64,000 bases of DNA from Streptomyces lushanensis (lineage in GTDB: Bacteria; Actinomycetota; Actinomycetes; Streptomycetales; Streptomycetaceae): NCBI RefSeq assembly GCF_001700515.1, contig NZ_MAUD01000124.1:24910-88909 (forward strand), read 5' to 3'. Both the position numbers and the translations under genes were made by a program. A model generated the notes under the pieces. The model did no database searches and was not told where the DNA came from. It saw only the letters and a program-made list of their open reading frames with translations. Numbering within the stretch: position 1 is the stretch's first letter; each line of letters starts with the position of its first letter. Of this stretch, positions 7,793-16,105 are shown piece by piece.

Positions 7793-7826
7793 GGGTCAGT
7801 ACTGCGACTGGGTCAGTACTGCGACT
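7793..7826. repeat. 17-bp tandem duplication of a gene end
   Basis: gggtcagtactgcgact occurs at 7793-7809 and 7810-7826. The second copy contains the last codons and stop (7813-7815) of the NYN gene; the first is an exact duplicate just beyond the stop, so a second SQY-stop sequence follows in another frame. Confidence 0.85.
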
Positions 7827-8742
7827 GGAGGTGCTGCCAGAAGCCGTCCCGCAGCGACCGCCGCAGCATCGCGTGGCCCCGCAGCGACCGCTGGAGCAGC
7901 CTCTCCGCCTCGATCAGCAGATCCTGGTCCACCGGGCCCGGCAGATACGGATGGCCCGGCAGCAGCTCGCCCATCGCCTCCCGGCCGCGCTCCGCCAGCC
8001 AGGTCGCGGCGATCTGCGCGCCGATGAAGCGCACCTGGTCCCGGGAGGGCGGCGGCTCGCCCTCGTGCTCGTACGTCGTGACCGGGCGCCGGGTGACATA
8101 CGGCTTGCAGAACTCCAGGTCGAAGGTGCGCTGGCTGTCGACCTCCCACAGCAGCGGCTCGGCCTGGTTGCGCCCCTCGCCGGCCTCCATGCCCCAGAGA
8201 TGGACCCGGGCGCCGTAGCCCTGCGCCGCCTCGACCGCGGACACCAGGTCCTCGTCACCGCCCACCAGGGCCGCGTCGCTGATCGCGCGGTGCCGGGCGA
8301 GCGATTCCAGATCCGTACGGATCAGGGAGTCGACGCCCTTCTGCTGGTTGTTGGCGTTGAGATTGCCGAGTCTGACCTTGACGTCGGGCAGCTCCGCGAT
8401 GGACTGCTGCTCGGGCGTGTGGATCCGCCGCCTGGCGCCGTCGTACCAGTAGACACGGAGCAGTCTGCTGTCGGCGAAGATGATCCGGGCCTTGTCGATG
8501 AAGGCCTCGATCAGACCCTCGGCGTCGAGATCGAAGGCACGCCGGTCCTCGGTACCCGCCACAAGCAACCCGGCCGCAGCATAGACGTAACCGGCGTCCA
8601 CGAAGATGGCATGCGTGGACGGGGTCTTGGCGACCTCGGCGAGCATGCGCTGGAGCAGCTCGTTGGTCCGCTCCAGGCGGGCGGCGACCTCGGTGATCTC
8701 GCTGGTCTCGCTGGTCTGTGGGTTGATCTCTGCCTCGTTCAT
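7813..8742 (-). CDS. NYN/PIN-like domain protein, putative RNase
   Basis: A 309-residue protein with an NYN domain (PIN-like nuclease fold) after a short coiled-coil N-terminus (VAARLERTNELLQRMLAEV). Acidic residues of the fold are visible: IFVDAGYVYAAAG (first Asp), NNQQKGVDSLIRTDL, and AALVGGDEDLVSAVEAAQGYG (the SxDxD-like pair). Such proteins (LabA/Limkain-b1 group) are thought to act on RNA; here the target is unknown. The C-terminal 80 residues form a helical domain with no call. ATG at 8742 is used; GTG at 8769 would add nine residues and has only GGCGGG nearby. Divergent from the 50-residue gene at 8933. Confidence 0.82.
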   Translation of the reverse strand: MNEAEINPQTSETSEITEVAARLERTNELLQRMLAEVAKTPSTHAIFVDAGYVYAAAGLLVAGTEDRRAFDLDAEGLIEAFIDKARIIFADSRLLRVYWYDGARRRIHTPEQQSIAELPDVKVRLGNLNANNQQKGVDSLIRTDLESLARHRAISDAALVGGDEDLVSAVEAAQGYGARVHLWGMEAGEGRNQAEPLLWEVDSQRTFDLEFCKPYVTRRPVTTYEHEGEPPPSRDQVRFIGAQIAATWLAERGREAMGELLPGHPYLPGPVDQDLLIEAERLLQRSLRGHAMLRRSLRDGFWQHLQSQY

Positions 8743-8847
8743 ACGCGTTTCATTCTCTGTGGACGACACCGTACCCGCCAGTAGTCAGCGTCCCAGAGAA
8801 TTTCCTTAGCCTAGGGAATATTTGCAGAGGGCAACCCGTTGAAGCTA

Positions 8848-8869
8848 CACGTAACACCGATCACGTAAC
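8848..8869. repeat. CACGTAAC direct repeat in divergent promoter region
   Basis: CACGTAAC at 8848-8855 and again at 8862-8869 (14-base period) within the 163-base region between the NYN gene and the small gene at 8933. It could be a regulator site; no promoter element is convincing here. Confidence 0.4.
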
Positions 8870-8932
8870 GACCGACGGACGTCCCGTCACCCACAGTTCT
8901 CCAGCAGGAGGATCAGACGAAGGGAGAAGCCT

Positions 8933-9085
8933 GTGCGCTTCGAAATCATGCGACTCGACGACGTCGACGGCACCGCCGTGGACAGCACCGTCGTGGACGC
9001 CGCCTCCGTCAACCGCATCGTGCAGCAAGCCGCCGCGATGGGCCAGCGGATCTATATCCGTCCGGCCGAAGACACGGCCTCATAA
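8933..9085 (+). CDS. conserved 50-residue orphan protein
   Basis: A 50-codon gene read from GTG at 8933 to TAA at 9083-9085. The product starts VRFEIMRLDDVDG and ends RIYIRPAEDTAS. AAGGGAGAAG lies just upstream with ideal spacing. The reading frame shows normal Streptomyces G/C third-position bias and a compact alpha/beta pattern (strand, loop, helix SVNRIVQQAAAMG, strand QRIYIRP) rather than random sequence. I recall similar short proteins at the same place in other Streptomyces but know no function. Divergent from the NYN gene and convergent with the PHP gene, so it is transcribed alone. Confidence 0.75.
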   Translation: MRFEIMRLDDVDGTAVDSTVVDAASVNRIVQQAAAMGQRIYIRPAEDTAS

Positions 9086-9128
9086 CCGCTCACCTCACCA
9101 CATCGCAGACGAAGCGCCCCTGTACGGA

Positions 9129-10019
9129 TCACTCGTACGGGGGCGCTGCCTGTGTGGTCCAAGCCCTGTCCGGCACCGGAAACGCGCCCGAGGCGCGCCG
9201 GACGATCTCTTCGTAGATCTCCGGATCGGTCGTGCACGCGCCGAGGGCCACGGACTTCCGGCTGCCGTGGTAGTCGCTGGAGCCGGTGACCAGCAGCCCG
9301 AGTCCGGCGGCCCGGCCGCGCAGCCGGGCCCGCGTCGGTGCGTCGTGGTCGGCGTGGTCGACCTCGATACCGTCGAGACCGGCGGCGGCGAACCGCGCGA
9401 CCGCCGAGTCGGGCACGACCGCGCCGCGCTTGACGGCCTGCGGATGGGCGAACACGGTGACTCCGCCCGCGGCCTTGACCAGGCGGATCGCCTCGAACGG
9501 ATCGAGTTCGTGCTTCTCGGCGTAGGCACGTCCGCCGTTGGCCAGCCACTCGGGTGTGAAGGCGTCGGACACCGTCTCGACGACACCGAGTTCGACGAGG
9601 GCCGTGGCGATGTGCGGACGTCCGAGGGAGGCGTCGCCCGCGATCCTGGCCACCCGCTCCCAGGTGATCGGAACGCCCAGCTCCTGGAGCTTGCCGACCA
9701 TCGTCCGCGCCCGGGGCACCCGGTCGTCCCGTACGAGCTCGCGCTCGCGCAGCAGCTCGGGCTCGTTCGGGTCGAAGAGATAGGCGAGCATGTGCAGGCT
9801 GATCCCGTCGAGCCGGCAGGACAGCTCCGCGCCGGTCACCAGCGTCAGGTCACGGTCGAGATCCGCGAGCGCGGCGATCGCCTCGGCGTGGCCGCGCGTG
9901 GAGTCGTGGTCGGTCAGGGCGACGACGTCGAGCCCGGCGGCGGCCGCGTTGCGGACCAGCTCGGCGGGGGTGTCCGTACCGTCCGAGGCGGTGGAGTGGG
10001 TGTGCAGATCGATGCGCAC
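9129..10019 (-). CDS. PHP-domain metal-dependent phosphoesterase
   Basis: A 296-residue PHP-domain protein. Metal-ligand motifs are intact: RIDLHTHSTASDG (HxH), VALTDHDS, TGAELSC, FAHPQAVKRG and TGSSDYHG. These match the TrpH/YciV group of phosphoesterases, which in E. coli includes an RNase AM / 3',5'-nucleotide bisphosphate phosphatase; the exact substrate here is inference. GTG at 10019 is chosen because the conserved RIDLHTHS follows at once and GGAG lies about 10 bases upstream; the frame runs on to 10076 with unrelated residues. Same direction as the DUF6758-like gene upstream (ends 10110), 90 bases apart. Confidence 0.88.
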   Translation of the reverse strand: MRIDLHTHSTASDGTDTPAELVRNAAAAGLDVVALTDHDSTRGHAEAIAALADLDRDLTLVTGAELSCRLDGISLHMLAYLFDPNEPELLRERELVRDDRVPRARTMVGKLQELGVPITWERVARIAGDASLGRPHIATALVELGVVETVSDAFTPEWLANGGRAYAEKHELDPFEAIRLVKAAGGVTVFAHPQAVKRGAVVPDSAVARFAAAGLDGIEVDHADHDAPTRARLRGRAAGLGLLVTGSSDYHGSRKSVALGACTTDPEIYEEIVRRASGAFPVPDRAWTTQAAPPYE

Positions 10020-10109
10020 GACGCGTGCTCCGGGAGCTCGGGGCGGACAAAAGCGTTCGCGGACGGGGACGTTCAAGGATAACGGGAGATCCGAACGGCC
10101 CGGACGCCG

Positions 10110-10748
10110 TCAGGACAGCAGTCGCGGCGACAGCGCGCCGCAGGGCAGCAGGTCCACCTCGGCGCCCGCGTCCCGCAGATCGGTCAGCACCAGTTCGTCG
10201 TAGAGCAGCAGTCCCGACTGCTCCGGCCAGACGATCGCCCACAGCCACAGTCCGAGCGCCTCGCCCGCGAAGACCGCCCGGTCGTCCGGAGCCTGGGCGA
10301 CATGCCAGAGCGGGGTGGGCCGGCCCGCGGCGAGCAGCTTGGCCTGCGGAGGTTTGTCGACCCCGATGTGCGGCCCGGGATCGGGGCCGTCGATCCCCGC
10401 GTAACGGGCTCCCAGCCCGACCCCCAGCTCCTCCGCGATCAGCAGCAGCTCGCCCGTGCCGCCGAGCGGACCCGGCCCCGAGCAGGCGACGGCGGTGGCA
10501 CGGCCTCCGCTGCGGTCGTCGCCCGCGTACGCCACTCCGGTGTACAGCCAGCCGACGGGCAGCGGCCAGGGCATCCAGACCGGGACCCGGGCGCGGTGCA
10601 CCACGACACCGAGGGCCTCGACGCTGGGCGGTATCACGGGCTGGAGCGGATGCACGGTGCCGTGCACATCACACTGCCAGGAGTCGGCGAAAAGACCGGG
10701 CGCCCTGACCCGGCCACCGCACTTCGGGCAACTGGGTTCGCCCCTCAT
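10110..10748 (-). CDS. DUF6758-like zinc-ribbon protein
   Basis: A 212-residue protein that opens with a rubredoxin-type zinc knuckle: CPKCGGRVRAPG, then WQCDVHGTVHPLQP, giving Cys-x2-Cys plus Cys/His ligands. The remainder is Trp/Pro-rich (VWMPWPLPVGWLYTG ... LWLWAIVWPEQSG) with no catalytic signature I know. It matches a Streptomyces family I recall as DUF6758; function unknown. ATG at 10748 has GGAGG about 13 bases upstream. It is the upstream partner of the PHP phosphoesterase and may be co-transcribed with it. Confidence 0.78.
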   Translation of the reverse strand: MRGEPSCPKCGGRVRAPGLFADSWQCDVHGTVHPLQPVIPPSVEALGVVVHRARVPVWMPWPLPVGWLYTGVAYAGDDRSGGRATAVACSGPGPLGGTGELLLIAEELGVGLGARYAGIDGPDPGPHIGVDKPPQAKLLAAGRPTPLWHVAQAPDDRAVFAGEALGLWLWAIVWPEQSGLLLYDELVLTDLRDAGAEVDLLPCGALSPRLLS

Positions 10749-10913
10749 AGCGCCCCACGGTCCTCCCCGGCCGACGCCGCGTCAAGGACGATCACCCTTC
10801 CGGCGGGAGTCGCCCGGGAACTGAGCAGAACTGAACAAGCGTGTTCCGCGAGGGACCGGTCCGCCGGGATCAGGCCGGCCCGATACCGGCGATGCCGAGT
10901 CGGACACCGACGG

Positions 10914-11558
10914 TCAGTCCAGGGCCACCGAGCGTCGCAGGGGATCGCGCAGATCCGTGCCGTTGGCCAGCCAGCGTTCCTGGAGGTCCTGCGCGCCCCT
11001 GACCCGTTTCCACGCCGCCTCGTTCGGTGTCATCGGCAGCAGCGGCAGAAAACGCACCGGCTCCAGCGGAGCGTCCAGTTCCAGGTCCGCCACCAGTCCG
11101 CCGGACTCCCCGACCAGTACCGAGTGGAACGGCGCGCCCGGCCAGAGCGGCGCACCGAGGTCCAGCGAGCCGCCCGAGGCCACGATCACGCCCTCGACCT
11201 GCGGAGACGCGGCGAGTGTGGCCAGCGGACGCAGCACCTGGTCGGTCTCGGCGAGCCCCGCCCGTACGGTGAGGATCAGCTCCGCCCGGGGCCCCCGCAC
11301 CGGATCGGCGAGCAGCGCCGACGGGTCCGCCATCGGGTGCGCCGACATCCCGAGGGTGACATACCTCACCACCGCGTCCGGGCCGCCCGCGGAGCCGCCG
11401 CCCCAGCCGGGACCGCCGTCCGGGGAAACGCTCCGGGAGTCCTGGAACCGCAGCACCTCGATACGGTCCGTCCCCAGGAAGGTCACCGAGGCCCGCGCGT
11501 CCGGTTCGCCCAGCGCCATGCGCAACCGGGCCTCCACCAGAGCAAGAATTTCTCCCAT
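10914..11558 (-). CDS. Suppressor-of-fused (SUFU) domain protein
   Basis: A 214-residue protein with the bacterial SUFU-domain pattern: an N-terminal helix (ILALVEARLRMALGEPDA), strands around DRIEVLRFQD and RYVTLGMSAHPM, the RAELILTVR strand, and the FLPLLPMTPNEAAWKRV helix near the C-terminus. In bacteria these proteins are often immunity or adaptor-like, but no toxin gene is adjacent. ATG at 11558 is preferred: the domain begins there, and TATGCT ends 6 bases before it, suggesting a leaderless mRNA. The frame continues upstream to 11735 without a ribosome site. Divergent from corA. Confidence 0.78.
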   Translation of the reverse strand: MGEILALVEARLRMALGEPDARASVTFLGTDRIEVLRFQDSRSVSPDGGPGWGGGSAGGPDAVVRYVTLGMSAHPMADPSALLADPVRGPRAELILTVRAGLAETDQVLRPLATLAASPQVEGVIVASGGSLDLGAPLWPGAPFHSVLVGESGGLVADLELDAPLEPVRFLPLLPMTPNEAAWKRVRGAQDLQERWLANGTDLRDPLRRSVALD

Positions 11559-11993
11559 CCGGCGAGCATAGATCCCGTGGGAATCGGGCAGTGGAAGGGA
11601 TTGACGTCTGTCTGCTGATAGTCTTGGCCGCCGGTCGGGACAGTGCGCAGAAGCGTCGCTCTCCAGTCCCGACATCACGTCATCCCCCACGGGGGACCGG
11701 CCGGAGGAGGTGGGGCTGCGGTGGATCGAAGTCACCCGGCCAGTACCAGCCGCTCTTCCGCCCCGCTCCTGCCCCGGTGACCCGGGTCCCGGGGATCTGA
11801 GGCCTCAGCCCTTCAGGGCACGGCACTTCGCACGACGGAAGAGCACGTCTTTCTTCTCTGTGTTTTCCGCCTGTCTGTAGCGAACGCCGTCACCGCGACC
11901 CCGCGGTGCCGCCCGCTTTGCGGACGTACGCACCACGTCCCCATTCCGGGCTGTGCCACCTCGCCCGACGGCCTCTCCGTGAAGGAGCCCGCC
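11559..11993. other. 435-base divergent intergenic region, no gene
   Basis: Separates the SUFU gene and corA. It holds the SUFU -10 box (11565-11570), small palindromes gacccgggtc (11779-11788) and tgaggcctca (11798-11807), and a 7-bp stem hairpin (11891-11897 with 11902-11908) about 85 bases before corA. The corA ribosome site GAAGGAG is at 11981-11987. I see no gene and cannot identify a riboswitch by eye. Confidence 0.5.
11565..11570 (-). promoter_or_regulatory. -10 box, leaderless SUFU gene
   Basis: TATGCT on the minus strand, 6 bases before the ATG at 11558. Confidence 0.45.
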
Positions 11994-13118
11994 ATGTCGA
12001 TGATCCGAGACCTGCGCGCAGCGGTCCGCCCGGCCCTGCGCAAGAGCACCGCCGCCTACGGCAAGTACGACTCGTACGACGCCACCCGTGACCCGTCCGA
12101 GTCGAGCGCGGTGGTCGACTGCGCGGTCTACCGCAAGGGCCGGCGGGTGATGGAGGACCCGTGTGTCACGCCTCACGAGGCGATGCTGCGGGTACGGGAC
12201 GGCGGCGGCTTCGCCTGGATCGGCCTCCATGAGCCGACCGAGGAGGAATTCGCCGGTATCGCGGCCGAGTTCGGGCTCCATCCGCTGGCGGTCGAGGACG
12301 CGGTGCACGCGCATCAGCGGCCCAAGCTGGAGCGGTACGACGACACCCTGTTCACGGTCTTCAAGACGATCCACTACGTCGAGCACACCGAACTGACCGC
12401 GACCAGCGAGGTCGTGGAGACCGGTGAGGTCATGTGCTTCACCGGACGGGACTTCGTCATCACCGTCCGGCACGGCGGCAAGGGCTCCCTGCGTGCCCTG
12501 CGCCACCGTCTTGAGGAGGACGAGGAGTTGCTGGCCAAAGGGCCCTCGGCCGTGCTGCACTCCATCGCCGACCATGTGGTCGACGGATACATCGCGGTGG
12601 CGGCGGCCGTGCAGGACGACATCGACGAGGTCGAGATCGATGTCTTCTCCGCGCCCGCGAAGGGCAGTCCGCGCGGCTCCGACGCCGGGCGGATCTATCA
12701 GCTCAAGCGCGAGGTACTGGAGTTCAAGCGGGCCGCCTCGCCGCTGCTGCGGCCGATGCAGCTTCTGAGCGAGCGGCCGATGCGGCTGGTGGACCCGGAC
12801 ATCCAGAAGTACTTCCGGGATGTCGCCGACCATCTCGCGCAGGTGCACGAGCAGGTCATCGGCTTCGACGAACTGCTGAACTCGATCCTCCAGGCGAATC
12901 TGGCGCAGGCGACCGTCGCGCAGAACGAGGACATGCGCAAGATCACCTCATGGGCGGCCATCATCGCCGTGCCGACGGCCATCTGCGGGATCTACGGCAT
13001 GAACTTCGATCACATGCCGGAGCTGCACTGGAAGTTCGGCTATCCGATGGTGCTCGGCGCGATCGCGGTCGTCTGTGTGACGATCCACCGCACGCTCAAG
13101 CGCAACGGCTGGCTCTAG
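11994..13118 (+). CDS. corA: CorA-family divalent cation transporter
   Basis: A 374-residue CorA-type magnesium/cobalt channel. The long N-terminal cytoplasmic domain is followed by the stalk helix and, at the C-terminus, two membrane helices: ITSWAAIIAVPTAICGIYG and PMVLGAIAVVCVTIHRTL. The signature YGMNF (the GMN selectivity filter) sits between them, with the acidic loop DHMPELHW after it and a short basic tail. ATG at 11994 has GAAGGAG 6 bases upstream; an in-frame start at 11979 overlaps that site and is rejected. Role: regulated Mg2+ uptake across the cytoplasmic membrane. A soluble MgtE-like protein is encoded 1.7 kb away. Confidence 0.93.
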   Translation: MSMIRDLRAAVRPALRKSTAAYGKYDSYDATRDPSESSAVVDCAVYRKGRRVMEDPCVTPHEAMLRVRDGGGFAWIGLHEPTEEEFAGIAAEFGLHPLAVEDAVHAHQRPKLERYDDTLFTVFKTIHYVEHTELTATSEVVETGEVMCFTGRDFVITVRHGGKGSLRALRHRLEEDEELLAKGPSAVLHSIADHVVDGYIAVAAAVQDDIDEVEIDVFSAPAKGSPRGSDAGRIYQLKREVLEFKRAASPLLRPMQLLSERPMRLVDPDIQKYFRDVADHLAQVHEQVIGFDELLNSILQANLAQATVAQNEDMRKITSWAAIIAVPTAICGIYGMNFDHMPELHWKFGYPMVLGAIAVVCVTIHRTLKRNGWL

Positions 13119-13194
13119 GGTGCCGTTTCCACCGTCACGGCCGCGTCCCGGGGCCCTGTCCGGCGGTGTACGGCCGGGTGTCCGCGGCGGCCGT

Positions 13195-13200
13195 TAAGCT
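13195..13200 (+). promoter_or_regulatory. -10 box, leaderless gene at 13208
   Basis: TAAGCT ending 7 bases before the ATG at 13208. Confidence 0.45.
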
Positions 13201-13207
13201 GCGGGGC

Positions 13208-13723
13208 ATGACGGATCCGCAGCTCGGCCAGGCGCTTGTCGAGGAGGCCACCAAGAAGTCCGCCCTCGTCTGGGTACGGGGCCCGGGTCCCGCTCGCGCG
13301 CTGTGGCACATCTGGCATGAAGGCGCCACCTATCTGGTCGGGGACGGCCCCGGCGAGCAGCCGCTGCCGGGGCTCTCCGACGGCTCCACCGCCGAGGTGA
13401 CCGTGCGCAGCAAGGACAAGGGCGGCCGGCTGGTCGTCTGGACCGCGGCCGTCACCGAGCTGCCCCCGCGCTCGGCGGACTGGGAGACGGCCGTCGCCGA
13501 GCTCAAGGGCAAGCGGCTCAACGCGCCGGACGCGGAGGAGATGCCGGAGCGCTGGGCGCGTGAGTGCCGGGTGCTGCGGCTGACACCGCAGGACATGACC
13601 ACCGATCTGTCCTCGGACTCACAGGCCGCCGCGCCGCTGCCCACGGTGGCGACAACTCGTCAGCCCGTACGGACCTCACTCGGGCGGCTGCTCCTGAGGA
13701 AGAACCGCCCGTCCGACGGCTGA
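13208..13723 (+). CDS. conserved actinobacterial protein, unknown
   Basis: A 171-residue soluble protein (MTDPQLGQALVEEATKKS ... LGRLLLRKNRPSDG). The central part alternates strands and turns (LVWVRGPGPARALWHIWHEGATYLV, AEVTVRSKDKGGRLVVW), suggesting a small beta-barrel such as a split-barrel flavin-binding fold, but no cofactor motif can be identified. ATG at 13208 is selected because the similarity-like sequence starts there and TAAGCT lies 7 bases before it (leaderless pattern); the frame continues upstream to 12950 only as an overlap with corA. It ends 103 bases before the convergent lipoprotein gene. Confidence 0.75.
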   Translation: MTDPQLGQALVEEATKKSALVWVRGPGPARALWHIWHEGATYLVGDGPGEQPLPGLSDGSTAEVTVRSKDKGGRLVVWTAAVTELPPRSADWETAVAELKGKRLNAPDAEEMPERWARECRVLRLTPQDMTTDLSSDSQAAAPLPTVATTRQPVRTSLGRLLLRKNRPSDG

Positions 13724-13826
13724 GGACGAGACGACCGAGGCCGGGGCGACTCGGAACGGGGCGGCCGAGGACGGGGAGCGGCCGGACGGCCGCGGCGGGC
13801 GGCCCCGCGCTGTCCCGTCCCGGCCG

Positions 13827-14624
13827 TCACTGGTCCTCGGCCTCCGGCAGGCGGCTGCCGTAGTCGACGGTCTCACCCTTCGTCGGCGCCTCCAGCACGA
13901 AGTCCTTGCCCCAGTCGGAGAGCGTGACCGTCCCGGCGCCGCCCGCGCGCACCAGTTGCAGCGGATACGGCACGCCCTCCAGCGAGACGTCCAGCGTCCC
14001 GCCGTCGCCCTCACCGCCGTTGACCTTGATGGTCCGCAGGCCGCCGATCCGGTCGCGGTCGCCCTTGGTCAGCTTGCCGTGCAGCGTCAGTATCCCGTCG
14101 AGCAGCACATTCTTGTCCGTGAAGCCGCTGAGCTGCTTGTACGACGGATCGTCCTCCGGGACCTTCACATACTTGTCCCGCAGCTTGTCCGCGACCGCGG
14201 AGTCCGCCTCGCTGGGCTCCGCGCTCGCGCCGCTGTCGCCGTCCTCGTCCGCATGGCTCCAGAATCCGGCGTCGGCCTTCAGATACAGCTCGTCCTCGAT
14301 CCGCAGGAGCTGGAAGGTGCTGTCCTTGGAGATGACCGAACCGATACCGCCGTCCGCCTTGAGCTGCATGTTGAGCTTGTAGGTCTCCCCGTTGCTCACC
14401 AGCGAGCCGGAGAGCCGGACCGCGCTCGCGCCGTCCGCCGCCGACTGTGCCTTTCTCTCGATCTCGGTGGCGGTGAGCTTCCCGACACCGTTCGTTCCCT
14501 TGTCCGGATCCTCACCGCACGCCGTCACTGCGGCGGCCAGCCCCACGCAGAGCGCGACGGGGAGTGCGGCCCGGCGGACACGGCCGGACGACAGGAGAAG
14601 GGACACAGACACACTGCCTCTCAT
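13827..14624 (-). CDS. LppX/LprG-like secreted lipoprotein
   Basis: A 265-residue lipoprotein. The signal sequence has basic residues (SSGRVRRAALP), a hydrophobic core and the lipobox AVTAC with acylation at Cys36. The mature part contains an acid-rich insert (HADEDGDSGASAEPSEAD) and the alternating strand pattern of the LppX/LprAFG lipid-carrier fold (KAQSAADGASAVRLSGSLVSNGETYKLNMQLKADG, first 20 residues typical). It probably binds a hydrophobic ligand at the outer face of the membrane. ATG at 14624 is used; GTG codons at 14612 or 14606, with GAGG close by, are alternatives. Divergent from the MgtE-like gene. Confidence 0.78.
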   Translation of the reverse strand: MRGSVSVSLLLSSGRVRRAALPVALCVGLAAAVTACGEDPDKGTNGVGKLTATEIERKAQSAADGASAVRLSGSLVSNGETYKLNMQLKADGGIGSVISKDSTFQLLRIEDELYLKADAGFWSHADEDGDSGASAEPSEADSAVADKLRDKYVKVPEDDPSYKQLSGFTDKNVLLDGILTLHGKLTKGDRDRIGGLRTIKVNGGEGDGGTLDVSLEGVPYPLQLVRAGGAGTVTLSDWGKDFVLEAPTKGETVDYGSRLPEAEDQ

Positions 14625-14821
14625 ACGCGGTGGCGGCTGGCAGACCGCAGCGTACCCGGGCTGTCCGCACGGCTCGACAGAGAGCCGGGCCGCCGCCGTA
14701 CGCACGCCGTACGGACCGTTCCACCAGGGCGTACCGCACCGGTACGGGCTAGCCTGAACCCGTTATCACGCTGGATAGAAGGACATTCAGGGACAGGCGC
14801 TCAGGGACAGGGAGGCGCGCG

Positions 14822-16105
14822 ATGGCCGCTGGCGCTCCTCGGATCTTCGTCTCGCATCTGGCCGGTGCGCCGGTCTTCGATCCCAGCGGCGACCAGGTGG
14901 GCCGGGTCCGCGATCTGGTCGCCGTGCTGCGGGTCGGCCGCCGGCCGCCACGGCTGCTCGGTCTGGTCGTCGAGGCGCTCACCCGGCGCCGGATCTTTCT
15001 GCCCATGACCCGCGTCACCGGTATCGAGTCGGGCCAGGTGATCACCACCGGTGTGCTGAACGTACGGCGCTTCGAGCAGCGCCCGACGGAGCGGCTGGTG
15101 CTCGGCGAGCTGCTGGACCGCCGGGTGCGGCTGGTGGAGAGCGGCGAGGAGGTGACCGTCCTCGATGTGGCGATCCGCCAGCTCCCGGCCCGCCGCGACT
15201 GGGAGATCGACAAGGTCTATGTACGGCGCGGCAGGAAGGGCGGCGCGCTGCGGCGGCGCGGTGAGGCGCTGACCGTCGAGTGGTCGGCGGTCACCGGTTT
15301 CTCGCTGGAGGAGGAGGGGCAGGGCGCGGAGAATCTCGTCGCCACCTTCGAGCGGCTGCGCCCGGCCGATCTCGCCAACGCGCTGCACCACCTCACACCG
15401 AAGCGGCGGGCCGAGGTGGCCGCGGCGCTGGACGACGACCGTCTCGCGGATGTGATGGAGGAGCTTCCCGAGGACGACCAGGTGGAGATCCTCGGCAAGC
15501 TGGAGGAGGAGCGCGCGGCCGATGTGCTGGAGGCGATGGACCCGGACGACGCGGCCGATCTGCTCTCCGAGCTGCCCGACGTGGACAAGGAGCGGCTGCT
15601 GACACTGATGCGGCCGGACGACGCGGCGGACGTCCGGCGTCTGATGTCGTACGAGGAGCGGACCGCGGGCGGTCTGATGACGACCGACCCGATCGTGCTG
15701 CGGCCGGACGCGACGGTCGCCGACGCGCTGGCCCGGGTACGGCAGCAGGACCTCTCCCCCTCGCTCGCCGCACAGGTCTATGTGTGCCGGCCGCCCGACG
15801 AGACGCCGACGGGCAGATATCTGGGCACGGTCCACTTCCAGCGGCTGCTGCGGGAGCCGCCGTACACCCTGGTCAGCTCGATCGTGGACAACGATCTGCC
15901 GCCGCTGCACCCGCAGACGCCGCTCTCCTCGATCACCAGCTTCCTCGCCGCGTACAACATGGTCTCGGCGCCGGTGGTGGACGACAGCGGCTCACTGCTC
16001 GGCGCGGTGACCGTCGACGACGTGCTCGACCACATGCTGCCGGACGACTGGCGCGAGACGGACTACCACGGCCTGGAGGAGGAGGCGGTGGGCCGTGGTG
16101 AGTGA
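14822..16105 (+). CDS. soluble MgtE-like protein: PRC-barrel, MgtE_N, CBS
   Basis: A 427-residue cytoplasmic protein in three parts. Residues about 8-80 resemble a PRC-barrel (FVSHLAGAPVFDPSGDQVGRV). Residues about 180-290 carry the MgtE N-domain superhelix with its repeated acidic turns (LEAMDPDDAADLLSELP, MRPDDAADVRRLM). Residues about 290-415 hold a CBS pair (ERTAGGLMTTDPIVL ... VSAPVVDDSGSLLGAVTVDDVLDHML). Unlike true MgtE, no transmembrane channel follows: the protein ends after the CBS domain. It may sense Mg2+ rather than move it. GGGAGG lies 6 bases before the ATG. Its stop overlaps the DUF1003 gene by 11 bases (translational coupling). Confidence 0.85.
   Translation: MAAGAPRIFVSHLAGAPVFDPSGDQVGRVRDLVAVLRVGRRPPRLLGLVVEALTRRRIFLPMTRVTGIESGQVITTGVLNVRRFEQRPTERLVLGELLDRRVRLVESGEEVTVLDVAIRQLPARRDWEIDKVYVRRGRKGGALRRRGEALTVEWSAVTGFSLEEEGQGAENLVATFERLRPADLANALHHLTPKRRAEVAAALDDDRLADVMEELPEDDQVEILGKLEEERAADVLEAMDPDDAADLLSELPDVDKERLLTLMRPDDAADVRRLMSYEERTAGGLMTTDPIVLRPDATVADALARVRQQDLSPSLAAQVYVCRPPDETPTGRYLGTVHFQRLLREPPYTLVSSIVDNDLPPLHPQTPLSSITSFLAAYNMVSAPVVDDSGSLLGAVTVDDVLDHMLPDDWRETDYHGLEEEAVGRGE

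Noticed and set aside
10914..11735. Possible toxin-immunity pair, because SUFU domains occur as immunity proteins
   Set aside because: No toxin-like or secretion gene is adjacent; neighbours are housekeeping genes.
11559..11993. Magnesium riboswitch upstream of corA
   Set aside because: Only a 7-bp hairpin is visible; I cannot recognise M-box or ykoK elements by eye. A covariance-model search (Infernal against Rfam) would decide.
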